Shown piece after piece: positions 8,545 to 17,465 of a DNA stretch of 64,000 nucleotides. How positions within the stretch are numbered: the stretch's first letter is position 1; each line of letters starts with the position of its first letter. The notes beneath the pieces are model-generated. The model searched no databases and was not told the origin of the DNA. It was given only the letters and a program-made list of their open reading frames with translations. This DNA comes from Acidobacteriaceae bacterium KBS 146 (GTDB taxonomy: Bacteria; Acidobacteriota; Terriglobia; Terriglobales; Acidobacteriaceae): NCBI GenBank assembly GCA_000688615.1, contig JHVA01000001.1:3038001-3102000 (forward strand), read 5' to 3'. A program made the translations under genes and the position numbers.

Positions 8545-9708
8545 TCAGATGCGCATCGGCATCAGGATGTAGCGGTACTTCACGTCTTCGTTGCCGTCTT
8601 CGGGACGCATCTGGCCCGCCGACTGCGCATCCTTGAACTCAAGCCTGACCTCGCCCGTGTTGCCGATCGCTTTCAAAAAGTCCAGCAGATACTGGCTGTT
8701 GAATCCGACAACCAGCGGATCGTAGTTATAGGGCGTCTCGATCGAGTCTTCCGACTCACCCGCGTCCGTCGATGAAGACGAGAGCTTCAGCTCGTTCTGC
8801 TCCAGGCGAATCTTGATGGCCCCGGAGCGCTCATCCGCAAACTGCGCCACACGCTGAATGGAACCCATCAGGTCCTCCGAGCGCACGATGACGAACTTAT
8901 TGTTGTCGCGAGGCAGCACTGCTTCGTAATTGGGGAACTGGCCCGTCAGCTTGCGGCTGGTCAACACGCGGCCGCCAACGCGGAAGAACAGCGTCTGATC
9001 GTCGTCTGCAAACTCGATCGAATCCGCATCCGTATTCGACAGGAGACCTGAGAGCTCACTCAACGCCTTGCGGGGAATCAGGGTCTTCTTCTCACCCTGA
9101 ACACCTTCAAGCTGCTCATTCAACTTCTCGATGTGGGCCAGACGGTGACCATCGGTCGCCACCATTGCCATCGACTCCGCCTTCAGCACCAGCAGCGCGC
9201 CATTCAGCGTGTAGCGCGACTCTTCATTGGAGATGGCGAAGATGGTCTTGGAGACCATGTTTTTTAGCGCCACCACAGGAAGCTTGACCGCGCCTGCAGC
9301 CGGAAACTCCGGAACCTGAGGGAAGTTAGCCCGCGCCATTCCCACCATCTTGGTGTTCGAGCGCCCCGCGCGGATCTGGACCCAATGGTTGTCCATCAAC
9401 TTGATGGAGATGTCACCTTCAGGAAGCAGCTTGATGTAGTCATACAGCTTGCGGGCCGGAATGGTGCATGCGCCCGCCTTCTTCACCCGCGCCGAGCAGC
9501 TTGTCTTGAGGCTCTGATCCAGGTCCGTCGCCGTAATCGTCAGCCGGTCGCCATCTTCCGCCTGCGTTGCTTCAAACAGAAAGTTAGAAAGGATCGGGAT
9601 GGTCGTCTTGCGCTCAACCACGGATTGAGCAGCCGTCAGTTCGCGGAGAAGCTCCGCACGGGAGACGGTGATCTCGAGGTTGCCGGTCGGGGCAGCGTTG
9701 GTTGTCAT
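8545..9708 (-). CDS. dnaN: DNA polymerase III sliding clamp (beta subunit)
   Basis: A 387-residue beta clamp, slightly longer than the usual 366-380. It begins 'LEITVSRAELLRELTAAQSVVERKTTIPILSNF' (as separate stretches) and ends with the canonical 'YRYILMPMRI'. The clamp tethers Pol III to DNA as a ring dimer. The ATG at 9708 is preferred because AGGA lies nearby and the family N-terminus starts soon after; an in-frame ATG at 9759 has no ribosome binding site. Unlike the usual dnaA-dnaN order, dnaA lies 6.2 kb upstream on the same strand with seven unrelated genes in between. Confidence 0.96.
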   Translation of the reverse strand: MTTNAAPTGNLEITVSRAELLRELTAAQSVVERKTTIPILSNFLFEATQAEDGDRLTITATDLDQSLKTSCSARVKKAGACTIPARKLYDYIKLLPEGDISIKLMDNHWVQIRAGRSNTKMVGMARANFPQVPEFPAAGAVKLPVVALKNMVSKTIFAISNEESRYTLNGALLVLKAESMAMVATDGHRLAHIEKLNEQLEGVQGEKKTLIPRKALSELSGLLSNTDADSIEFADDDQTLFFRVGGRVLTSRKLTGQFPNYEAVLPRDNNKFVIVRSEDLMGSIQRVAQFADERSGAIKIRLEQNELKLSSSSTDAGESEDSIETPYNYDPLVVGFNSQYLLDFLKAIGNTGEVRLEFKDAQSAGQMRPEDGNEDVKYRYILMPMRI

Positions 9709-10399
9709 CTCGGAATCCTGGGTGGCGGTAGTCACAGTGTTTTCTCCCGTCGCCGGCATGTGCCAGCGGTTGACGCTCTAAAGTGGCTGCTGGCCAAACT
9801 GTACACCGAATCTACACGGCAACGCATCCCTGTGCCGTGGCGGACCGTTCGGTAACTCGCGACAGCTTGATTCTAGGGGGCCAAGGCGGCCGAAGGCGAC
9901 ACAATTCGCTGTGAAAAACTGCTCCGATATGTGGGCAATGGGGACGGCCAGCCGAAGGCAAAAGTGAGCCCTGGCAAACAAGCTGGTGCGAGGTACTGCT
10001 TCTAAAAAGAAACAGATCTAAAAAGACAAAATACTCGTAGTCCTAGTCGTTTACCGATGAAAAGTGGATAAAGGGATTATCTATTTTATTTTAATATATT
10101 TACCCATATGTCCTCTTTTAGAAAAACGGTCCCGCAAATTAGCAAGACCGGGAAGACGGGGTGGGATACTTTCGTTCCGTCCACGCTTATCCCCGTTCTT
10201 CACAGCCCGATTCCTTCAACCAGCGAGAAGACTATCCGGATATCGTGGCAATCTCTGAAAAAATCAATGGAATCAACTGCTTGGGATGGACTAATTTTTC
10301 ACAGTGGAGCGCAGAAGCCGAGGATAACCGGTCCTAAACTTATTCTTCGCCGTGAGAGGGGAAAGTAAGCCTCACGGGAGGGGAGGATGGAAAGAGACG
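9709..10399. other. 691-base noncoding gap upstream of dnaN, with AT-rich core
   Basis: No gene is seen here. The stretch 10,076-10,105 is almost pure A/T (TTATCTATTTTATTTTAATA and on), striking in a high-GC genome. Around it lie degenerate DnaA-box-like 9-mers: TGTGGGCAA (9930-9938, one mismatch), AGTGGATAA (10063-10071, one mismatch), TTATCCCCG (10188-10196) and TTTTTCACA (10295-10303). It may hold the dnaN promoter, part of an origin, or both. Confidence 0.5.
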
Positions 10400-11041
10400 A
10401 TGAAAATATCCATCTTTGGTGCCAGCGGAAGCACAGGGCGCCTTCTTACGGAGCGGTGTCTCGCCGCCGGCCATGACGTAACCGTCCTGGTTCGCCGGCC
10501 TCAATCCTTCCCCTATCGGGACCGGGTACAGGTCGTGGAGGGAAGCCCATTTGATCCTTCAGCGGTCTATCTCGCCATCGTTGGGGCTGACGTTGTCTTT
10601 TCCGCCCTTGGAGCGCATTCGCCCTTTCGGAATGAAGACGTGCTTCCTCGAGCCGTGCCGGTCATCGTTCAGGCGATGCAGCAGGCAAAGATAAGAAGAA
10701 TTGTCGCCCTGGGCTCTGCCGGTGCACGAAACGATGCCCTGGCCAGACAGCCTGCATGGAGGCGCTGGCTGATCGAAAGCTTCGTTTATCCGATGCTGCT
10801 CAAGTGGCCTGTATATGAACAGAGAGTCCAGTACCGTATTTTGTCTGATAGCGTGCTCGACTGGACCATGGTGATGCCGCCCATGCTGACCAATGGACGA
10901 GCGAAGGGCGTTTACCGAGTCGATGGCGAAGCTTTGCCACGGAATAGTTACTACATCTCACGCGCCGACGTAGCCGACTTTATGATGCAACAGATATCAG
11001 GTTCAGAGTGGATCAGACGAGGCGTCTACATCAGCTACTGA
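10400..11041 (+). CDS. NAD(P)H-binding oxidoreductase/epimerase-like protein
   Basis: A 213-residue Rossmann protein opening 'MKISIFGASGSTGRLL', the dinucleotide-binding GxxGxxG motif of atypical SDR/NmrA-like proteins. 'IVALGSAGA' and 'WTMVMPPMLTNG' follow the same family. The classic YxxxK pair is not evident, so it may be a redox sensor or flavin/biliverdin-reductase-like enzyme. Start chosen at the ATG at 10400; GGAGG lies farther upstream. It is the first plus-strand gene of the accessory block between dnaN and dnaA. Confidence 0.78.
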   Translation: MKISIFGASGSTGRLLTERCLAAGHDVTVLVRRPQSFPYRDRVQVVEGSPFDPSAVYLAIVGADVVFSALGAHSPFRNEDVLPRAVPVIVQAMQQAKIRRIVALGSAGARNDALARQPAWRRWLIESFVYPMLLKWPVYEQRVQYRILSDSVLDWTMVMPPMLTNGRAKGVYRVDGEALPRNSYYISRADVADFMMQQISGSEWIRRGVYISY

Positions 11042-11072
11042 TCCGCTTGCAGCGCGTCGCAGAGGAGTTCCT

Positions 11073-11666
11073 TTGAGAAAGCTCACGTTATCTGTTTCCC
11101 TTATTCTTTTCACACCCGGAGCATTTGCCCAGCGCGCTGCAGCTCCCGCTTCGCCCACGCTGCCACCGCTCGTCGGCTCGCTGGCAGGCCACCCTGGCTG
11201 GCCCGCGGCTCAACCACAGGACGTCCGTTCCATCGCTGCCATCGTGGACGCCCTCTATGACGTCATCTCGGGTCCTAAAGGACAGGAGCGGGACTGGAAC
11301 CGCATGCGTTCCCTCTTCCTCCCCGACGCTCGGCTGGTGCCGTCACGGGCGGACCGCAACGCTCACCGCACGGATGCCGTCTTTCTTACGCTTGACGGCT
11401 ACATTCAGCGCGCAAGCCCTCGCATGACCGCCGAAGGCTTCTTTGAGCATGGGATCCACAACGACGTTCAGCAGTTCGGGAACATCGCACACGTCTGGAG
11501 CACCTATGAGTCACGCCACGCTGCCGGAGACGCCAGGCCGTTCGATCGTGGCATCAACAGCATCCAGCTGCTCAAGAGCGGTATCCGCTATTACATCGTC
11601 GAGATCCTGTGGGACAGCGAGACGCCCGTCTCGCCGATCCCTCAGGAGTACCTGCCGAAACATTAG
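11073..11666 (+). CDS. Secreted NTF2-like/SnoaL-like domain protein (TTG start)
   Basis: A 197-residue protein with a signal peptide (KLTLSVSLILFTPGAFAQ). The start codon is TTG at 11073, supported by AGAGGAG five bases upstream. The mature part ('AAIVDALYDVISGP', 'RDWNRMRSLFLPDARLVP', 'VWSTYESRH') resembles NTF2-like alpha+beta cones. It may be a small enzyme or ligand binder; no catalytic residues can be named. Its stop overlaps by three bases the stop of the convergent methyltransferase gene. Confidence 0.7.
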   Translation: MRKLTLSVSLILFTPGAFAQRAAAPASPTLPPLVGSLAGHPGWPAAQPQDVRSIAAIVDALYDVISGPKGQERDWNRMRSLFLPDARLVPSRADRNAHRTDAVFLTLDGYIQRASPRMTAEGFFEHGIHNDVQQFGNIAHVWSTYESRHAAGDARPFDRGINSIQLLKSGIRYYIVEILWDSETPVSPIPQEYLPKH

Positions 11667-12673
11667 GGTTTCGTCGCCAGCACCAACGGAGACGGTCCTG
11701 GAGCCTCCAGCAGGCGCATATCGACGAAGCCTGCCTCGGCCAGCCACGCACTGATCTCCTCGAAGGAGAAGGTGTCGCCCTCATCCGTATTCACCAGCAT
11801 GTTGGCTGCGAACATCAGTGACCCGACCGGCCCCTTTCTGTCGTTATCGACCAGAAATTCGGCGATGGCAATCGTGCCTCCGCTGGCCAGCGCGGCGAAT
11901 GTCTTGCGCAGCAGCTGGCGGCTCCTCGCCTCCCCCTCGCTGTGCAGGATGTGTCCAAGCGTCGCGACATCGTAACCGCTGCCGAAGTCCGCGTTGTTCA
12001 GGTCGCCCGCCACGAACGAGAAACGCTCAGCCAGCCCAAATCGTTGCACGGAAGATCGCGTGGCAGGAAGCACGCCGCTCCAGTCCACCGCTGTCACGGA
12101 CACATTCTTTGCGCTCTGCGCCAGTGCAATGCCCCACACACCGGAACCCGCCGCAAGGTCCAGGACCTTGATGGGCCGCTCTCTCTTCTCCAGGGCGAGG
12201 CTCTGGGCCAGCACGGTTGCCGACGGATAGCTCATCGGGAAGATGTCCATGACAAAGCCCTGAAAGAACGCGCTGCCGTCGCCCTCCTGATTGACCGCAG
12301 CTCCGGGTTTTCCCGTGCTGACGATCTCGTTGAGCCTAAGCCACCGGGGGATCAGGTGTCCGCTCGTGTGCCGCAACAAGCCCCCCTGAAAGCTGGGCTT
12401 CGTGCTGACGAGAAAAGCCTCGCTCTCCGGAGTTAGTTTGTACTTCTCTCCTTCGCGATCAAGAAAACCAAGACCCACCAGAACGTTCATCACGGCGCGC
12501 AGTCCCCGTTCCGAGGCCCCGGTTGCGGCAGCGGTTTCTGTCAATGTCTTCGGTCCTTCGTCCAGCACATCGAAGACGCGGTGATGAATCGCTGACTCAA
12601 GTACCATCGGCGGGACATAGCCCCACGCAAACTGCATGATCCGTTGTGGGGTGACAGCAGGGGTCGTGCTCAT
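11663..12673 (-). CDS. SAM-dependent O-methyltransferase (acetylserotonin OMT-like)
   Basis: A 336-residue protein with two domains: an N-terminal winged-helix dimerisation domain (about 10-100: 'ESAIHHRVFDVLDEGPKT', 'LGFLDREGEKYKLT') and a C-terminal Rossmann methyltransferase with SAM motif 'VLDLAAGSGVWGIALA'. This architecture is typical of small-molecule O-methyltransferases. AGAGGAA before the ATG at 12673 supports the start. The acceptor is unknown, and no biosynthetic cluster surrounds it. Confidence 0.87.
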   Translation of the reverse strand: MSTTPAVTPQRIMQFAWGYVPPMVLESAIHHRVFDVLDEGPKTLTETAAATGASERGLRAVMNVLVGLGFLDREGEKYKLTPESEAFLVSTKPSFQGGLLRHTSGHLIPRWLRLNEIVSTGKPGAAVNQEGDGSAFFQGFVMDIFPMSYPSATVLAQSLALEKRERPIKVLDLAAGSGVWGIALAQSAKNVSVTAVDWSGVLPATRSSVQRFGLAERFSFVAGDLNNADFGSGYDVATLGHILHSEGEARSRQLLRKTFAALASGGTIAIAEFLVDNDRKGPVGSLMFAANMLVNTDEGDTFSFEEISAWLAEAGFVDMRLLEAPGPSPLVLATKP

Positions 12674-12877
12674 AGGTGTTCCTCTTCCATTTGTTTTTGA
12701 TTGCAAGGGGCCAGAGCGGGAATTCTATCGCAGCCCATAGCACCCTGACATTGTCGCGGCGATTCCCTGCATTCTGCAGCGTGCCAGCCCTCGTCTCTTC
12801 GAAAGCTACAAAGCACAATCACGGGATGCCGCACGTCGACGTAAACTGGCCCCGCGTTCCAACTGAGGCGAGACACG

Positions 12878-14149
12878 ATGCTCTTCCGATTTGTTCTACC
12901 AGCCGTTCTTCTGCTGCCAGCCTTCTGCTCATTCGCCCAGACCCCCACCGACGATGTCCGCGCTGTCGTCATCGTCGCGCGCCATGGAGTACGCGCTCCG
13001 ATTGAGAACGAGACCCGTTCCAGCGTCTTCAACGCGCAGCGCTGGCCCGCATGGCCCTCCGCTCCAGGCGACCTCACGCCTCACGGTATTGCGGCTCTCA
13101 AGCGCATGGGAGAGTTCTATCGTCAGCGTTATGCCACGCTGCTGCATGACTGCAACAGCGTGGCCGTGGAATCGACGAACACGTCGCGCACCATTGGCTC
13201 AGCAAAGGCAGTCATGTCCGTCGTGGTGCCGGACTGCGACGTTCGGGTAATGGCCGACCTCACTGCCGATCCGCCATCCATTGACAAGGCAAAGCTTGCG
13301 GACGCAACCCACGGCCGCATGGCAGACCAGCCTGAGTGGTTTACCCACGCCTTCGCAAGACCGCTCGAAGAGATGCATGATGTGCTGGCAAAGTGTGCAG
13401 GCTGCAAACAGGTTCCCGACTTCCGCACCAGCATGCTCGACCCCTCTGCCCATTCCGAGAACATGATGCAGGCGCAGGGCGAAAAGGCCGGAGCTCTTGT
13501 TCCTCGGGATCCACGCAAGGAAAACGCAGCGGCTCTCGGCGCAGACTTTTCTGAGAATTTTTTGCTCCAATACGCCGAAGGTATGCCGATGGATCAGGTC
13601 GGCTGGGGTCGGGTCGATCGCGCCAGGCTCGATGACCTGATGGAGATGAACACGCGCTATCACGACTTCATCCTGCGCACGCCTTACTATGCTCAGCAGG
13701 CCGCTGGAGCAATGGCGCAGAAGATCAGCGATTGGCTATCGATGGCGGCCATCTTGAATATTCCGGTCAGACCGGGGCGGCCTGACGTTCCTGCGGGCGG
13801 CAGAGAGAGCGTGCTGTATCTCTCCGTGCATGACGCCAATCTCACGTGGCTAGGTGGCCTGCTTCGCATCGCCTGGCTTGTAAGCGATGAGACCTTGAAC
13901 GCCACGCCTCCGGGGTCGGCGCTGGTTTTTGAGCTGCATCACAACCGCCAATCCAATGCAGACACCGTTCAGGTCTTCTTCATCGCCCAGACGCTCGATC
14001 AGATTCGCAATCTCACTGACTTGACTAGAGCGGAGAAACCTTCGATATCGCCGATCTATGTGCCGGGGTGCAGCGGTCCGGGCCCCGGCTATGCATGTTC
14101 GATGGAAGCCTTTGTGCGAGTGACAAAAGAGGCCACCAAGGTGCCTTAA
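12878..14149 (+). CDS. Histidine-type acid phosphatase (phytase/glucose-1-phosphatase-like), secreted
   Basis: A 423-residue protein with a signal peptide (LFRFVLPAVLLLPAFCSFAQ). The phosphohistidine motif RHGVRAP is at residues 35-41, and a late 'VHDANL' provides the HD/HAE-type proton donor, as in AppA and Agp. It probably releases phosphate from organic phosphates such as sugar phosphates or phytate outside the cytoplasm. Length is normal for the family. It stands alone between the methyltransferase and the sigma factor. Confidence 0.88.
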   Translation: MLFRFVLPAVLLLPAFCSFAQTPTDDVRAVVIVARHGVRAPIENETRSSVFNAQRWPAWPSAPGDLTPHGIAALKRMGEFYRQRYATLLHDCNSVAVESTNTSRTIGSAKAVMSVVVPDCDVRVMADLTADPPSIDKAKLADATHGRMADQPEWFTHAFARPLEEMHDVLAKCAGCKQVPDFRTSMLDPSAHSENMMQAQGEKAGALVPRDPRKENAAALGADFSENFLLQYAEGMPMDQVGWGRVDRARLDDLMEMNTRYHDFILRTPYYAQQAAGAMAQKISDWLSMAAILNIPVRPGRPDVPAGGRESVLYLSVHDANLTWLGGLLRIAWLVSDETLNATPPGSALVFELHHNRQSNADTVQVFFIAQTLDQIRNLTDLTRAEKPSISPIYVPGCSGPGPGYACSMEAFVRVTKEATKVP

Positions 14150-14182
14150 ACTGCGGAGTGAGAGTCTTTGTCCGCATGCGAC

Positions 14183-14866
14183 TCAACAGCTTGTCTTTTC
14201 AAGTCTGGAGAAGACTCCGCTTACAACCTGGTCGCAGCGAGAGCCCATAAAAGGAAAGGCAGCCTTGCCCTGCGATCCGACCCGCGCATAGAGACGGTCG
14301 CGCATCATCGCGCGTCCCCGATGCAGACGGACTTTGACGTTCTCTTCCGTAAGCTCCAGCGCGGCAGCAGTTTCGGCGGTACTCAGCTCTTCGACATCAC
14401 GAAGCATGATGACGCTGCGGTACTGGCCTGGGAGTTCCAGCACCGCTTCTTCCAGAAGTTGGCCAAGCTCCAACATCGATGCCTGTTGCTCCGGGTCGAG
14501 GGATGGTTCCGTTATATTCATGGATTCCTCGTCTTCTTCGAACTCCGTGATCTGCGGATTGCGCTGCCGCAAATGCAGTCGCCTCAGCGCCTCGTGAATC
14601 GCGATGCGCGTCAGCCAGGTAGAAAACGCTGCGTGACCGGCAAACTGATTCAAATGCTGATAGGCACGCACATAAGCATCCTGAATCACATCCTCGGCCT
14701 CTGCGCTGTCGCGCAGGATCGAGAGTGCCGCACGGTAGAGCCGTTGATTGTAGCGGCGCATGATGATCTCGTAGAGAGCTGTGTTGCCAGCCATAACCTG
14801 ATCGACCACCTGCTGATCGGTCCAGCCCTCAGAAGTCGCCCGTTCCACGCTTACAGTCGTTTGCAT
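14183..14866 (-). CDS. ECF-type RNA polymerase sigma factor
   Basis: A 227-residue sigma-70 family protein. Region 2 is 'RRYNQRLYRAALSILRDSAEAEDVIQDAYVRAY' (read in parts) and region 4 is 'LELPGQYRSVIMLRDVEELSTAE' with recognition helix 'ENVKVRLHRGRAMM'. No anti-sigma gene is adjacent. A tail of about 30 residues after region 4 (with Cys, 'CDQVVSGVF') could be a small regulatory zinc-type extension as in some ECF groups. The divergent partner is a DoxX-like membrane gene, a possible target. Confidence 0.9.
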   Translation of the reverse strand: MQTTVSVERATSEGWTDQQVVDQVMAGNTALYEIIMRRYNQRLYRAALSILRDSAEAEDVIQDAYVRAYQHLNQFAGHAAFSTWLTRIAIHEALRRLHLRQRNPQITEFEEDEESMNITEPSLDPEQQASMLELGQLLEEAVLELPGQYRSVIMLRDVEELSTAETAAALELTEENVKVRLHRGRAMMRDRLYARVGSQGKAAFPFMGSRCDQVVSGVFSRLEKTSC

Positions 14867-15002
14867 AACCCTTGTCTAGAGAGAGTATGATCGTGCCGAA
14901 AAGGTTACATGTGGGATCTCGATTCGGCCTGCTGATGAGATGCCCTGACGCGATGTAACCAATTCGTCGTTCGCCGCTCTGTTGGAGCAGAGGGATAAAA
15001 CG

Positions 15003-15458
15003 ATGACGAATCCCAACAATTGTTCCCGGAATCCTCTTGACCTTGCCTGGTGGACGCTGAAGATTGGTCTTGGAGTTGGGCCGATCGTAACTGGCATCGA
15101 CAAGTACTTCAACAAGCTCACCGACTGGAGCATGTATCTCAGCCCACTCGCAACCAGAATTCTTCCCGTCAGCCCTGCTTTCTTCATGCGCACAGTGGGT
15201 CTTGTTGAGATTCTGGCAGGTATCCTCGTGCTCAGTCGCTGGACGCGGATCGGAAGTTACATCGTTATGGCCTGGTTGCTGGCGATCGCGATCAATCTGC
15301 TGGCCACAGGCATGTTCTACGACCTGGCAATGCGAGATGTAGAGATCGCGCTTGGCGCCTTCGCACTCTCGCAGCTTTCGGCTGTGCGCGAACAACACGA
15401 ACAAGTCTTGCTTCACCCGGATGCGGAGACACGATCGCCGCTCGCCATGCCCCGGTAA
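15003..15458 (+). CDS. DoxX-like integral membrane protein
   Basis: A 151-residue protein with four likely membrane segments ('WWTLKIGLGVGPIVTGIDKY', 'FFMRTVGLVEILAGILVL', 'IVMAWLLAIAINLLATG' and a weaker C-terminal one). The pattern 'GIDKYFNKLTDW' plus 'VGLVEILAGIL' is seen in DoxX/DUF417-like proteins. ATG at 15003 with GAGGG upstream is the chosen start. It is divergent from the ECF sigma gene and 33 bases ahead of a small secreted protein, so those two may be cotranscribed. Confidence 0.68.
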   Translation: MTNPNNCSRNPLDLAWWTLKIGLGVGPIVTGIDKYFNKLTDWSMYLSPLATRILPVSPAFFMRTVGLVEILAGILVLSRWTRIGSYIVMAWLLAIAINLLATGMFYDLAMRDVEIALGAFALSQLSAVREQHEQVLLHPDAETRSPLAMPR

Positions 15459-15491
15459 GCTCGTACCGGCTCAACCTGAATGGAGGACATC

Positions 15492-15833
15492 ATGAAAAAA
15501 CTAACTTCACTGCTGGCGCTCGCAGCTCTTTGTGCGGCACCGGCCTTTGCGGCCGCCGAAAGCTACAAGGATGTGCCTATTGTGGATGTTAACTGCTCTA
15601 AAAAAGTCGCTGCCGATCCCGACTCGCACACCCGCGCCTGCGCGCTGAAGTGCGCTGCCAGCGGTTACGGCATCGTGACCAGCGACCAGCACTTCCTGAA
15701 GTTCGACGCCGCCGGGAATAAGAAGATCACCGAAGAGCTCAAGTCCTCCGATAAGAAGGATCATCTTCGGGTGGACGTCGACGGAACACTCAAGGGCGAT
15801 ACCCTGCAGGTTTCGTCGGTTCAACTTCACTAA
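15492..15833 (+). CDS. Small secreted protein of unknown function
   Basis: A 113-residue protein with a strong signal peptide (KKLTSLLALAALCAAPAFA) and GGAGG before the ATG. The mature part has three Cys within 'VDVNCSKKV' and 'RACALKCAASGYGIV', then a beta-rich region 'FDAAGNKKITEEL' ending 'LKGDTLQVSSVQLH'. The pattern resembles small periplasmic proteins that handle metals or redox, but no family is named with certainty. A terminator follows. Confidence 0.7.
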   Translation: MKKLTSLLALAALCAAPAFAAAESYKDVPIVDVNCSKKVAADPDSHTRACALKCAASGYGIVTSDQHFLKFDAAGNKKITEELKSSDKKDHLRVDVDGTLKGDTLQVSSVQLH

Positions 15834-15846
15834 GAGTGAATAAGAA

Positions 15847-15885
15847 AGCCCCACGGCCTAGTGTGGACGTGGGGCTTCTTTTATT
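15847..15885. terminator. Bidirectional terminator between the secreted-protein gene and dnaA
   Basis: Arms AAGCCCCACG (15847-15855 region) and CGTGGGGCTT (15868-15877), followed on the plus strand by CTTTTATTT; on the minus strand TTTCTTATTC follows. It can serve both convergent genes. Confidence 0.85.
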
Positions 15886-15896
15886 TGATTTCAAAT

Positions 15897-17333
15897 CTAG
15901 CTCAGCGTTTCCATCAGCTTGTTGATGGTCCGATTCAGGTCCTTGTCGGCGCGGCGCTGTTCATCGATCTTTCCGATCGAGTGCATCACCGTCGTATGGT
16001 GCTTGCCACCGAACTGACGCCCAATCTCCGGCAGGGATGCCTCCGTTAGTTGCTTTGCGAGGTACATCGCAATCTGCCGCGGAACCACGATCTGTCGCGA
16101 ATTGTTCTTCTGCTTCAGCTCTGCCACGCGCATCCCGAAGTTATCGGCTACCGTGCGTTGGATCGTCTCAATCGTGATCTTGCGAACCTGCGTATCGATG
16201 AACTGCTTGAGGCACTGTTGCGCAACGGCAAGTGTGATCTCCACGCCATGCATGGAGCACCACGCAATCAGCCGCACCAGCGCGCCTTCCAGCTCACGCA
16301 CGTTGGTCCGCACATTCGATGCGATAAACAGTGCAACATCGGTCGGTAGCGCCGTCTGCTCGTTCTCTGCCTTCTTCTGCAGAATGGCGACCTTGGTCTC
16401 AAGGTCCGGTGGCTGAATGTCGGCAATCAGGCCCCACTCGAAACGCGAGCGCAGACGGTCTTCGAAGTCCGCAAGCTCTTTCGGTGGACGATCGCTTGCA
16501 ATGACGATCTGCTTCATCGACTCATGTAGCGCATTGAACGTGTGGAAGAACTCCTCCTGCGTGCGCTCCTTGCCGGCGAGAAACTGAATGTCGTCGATCA
16601 GCAGCACGTCCACATTGCGGAACTTGTCCCGGAAGCTGGTCATCTTCTGGTACCGCACGCAGTCGATCATCTCGTTGGTAAATTTTTCGCCGCTCACATA
16701 GCAGATCGACGCATGAAGCAGTCTCCGCTTCACCTCGTGTCCGATAGCCTGCATCAGATGCGTCTTGCCCATGCCGACGCCGCCGTACAGAAACAGCGGG
16801 TTGTACGCCTTCGACGGACGCTCGGCAACCGCCTGCGCCGCCGCGGTGGCAAACTGGTTTCCGCTGCCGACCACGAACGCATCGAAGAGATACTTCGGGT
16901 TGAGCTGCGATGCTGTGTTCCAGTCGAAGCGCGACTGCTCGGGCATCGGCGCTGTCTGCATTCCCCCATTGGTCAGCGAACCCGGACGGCTCTGCTTGGG
17001 TGCACTCTGGCTGTGGCTGGGAACAGGAGCGAAGCCGCCGTCCTCACGAACCTTGGGAGCGCGCGGGTCCTGCTCTGGAGTCGTGAACACCACCGACTCG
17101 ATCTCAAGGCTCAGATTGTCGATCGCCTCCTGGATCAGGTCGGCATAGCGATCACCGATATGTTGGAAGTCCGCAGAGGGTATCCGCACAAAGAGCTTCT
17201 TGCCTTCAAGGTGGGAAAATCGCGTCGGCTTCAGCCATGTCTCGTACGACTGACGATTGATCTTCTTCTCGAGTGCGGCAAGGATACGGACCCAGTAATT
17301 CAGCACGGCCTGAGCCGTCGGGACGAATGACAT
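15897..17333 (-). CDS. dnaA: Chromosomal replication initiator protein DnaA
   Basis: A 478-residue DnaA with the full domain set: domain I (1-80), a Pro/Ser-rich linker (85-135), the AAA+ core with Walker A 'GGVGMGKTH' (184-192) and Walker B 'LLIDDIQF' (244-251), and the domain IV helix-turn-helix near the C-terminus. The DNA-binding signature reads 'GGKHHTTVMHS', where most bacteria have R/K-D-H-T/S-T, so the Asp that reads a base in E. coli is His here. AAGAAGGA lies upstream of the ATG. It faces away from rpmH across a 950-base gap. Confidence 0.97.
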   Translation of the reverse strand: MSFVPTAQAVLNYWVRILAALEKKINRQSYETWLKPTRFSHLEGKKLFVRIPSADFQHIGDRYADLIQEAIDNLSLEIESVVFTTPEQDPRAPKVREDGGFAPVPSHSQSAPKQSRPGSLTNGGMQTAPMPEQSRFDWNTASQLNPKYLFDAFVVGSGNQFATAAAQAVAERPSKAYNPLFLYGGVGMGKTHLMQAIGHEVKRRLLHASICYVSGEKFTNEMIDCVRYQKMTSFRDKFRNVDVLLIDDIQFLAGKERTQEEFFHTFNALHESMKQIVIASDRPPKELADFEDRLRSRFEWGLIADIQPPDLETKVAILQKKAENEQTALPTDVALFIASNVRTNVRELEGALVRLIAWCSMHGVEITLAVAQQCLKQFIDTQVRKITIETIQRTVADNFGMRVAELKQKNNSRQIVVPRQIAMYLAKQLTEASLPEIGRQFGGKHHTTVMHSIGKIDEQRRADKDLNRTINKLMETLS

Positions 17334-17456
17334 TCTTTATTCCTTCTTCTTCTGTTCCCTGGTTAAAACAACCAGCCGCTCACACAATTCTCGTCATTGC
17401 CCTTAAGCAAAAAGTTGAAGCCAGCAAACAGAATTTCCTCCCGCCCGCAGGCAAGT

Positions 17457-17465
17457 TGTGGACAA
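17457..17465 (-). promoter_or_regulatory. DnaA box (TTGTCCACA)
   Basis: Exact match to TTRTCCACA about 125 bases upstream of dnaA. It could serve dnaA autoregulation or origin function. Confidence 0.6.

Noticed and set aside
10064..10368. Short open frames in the dnaN upstream gap
   Set aside because: Overlap an AT-rich region, no ribosome binding site, no recognisable protein features.
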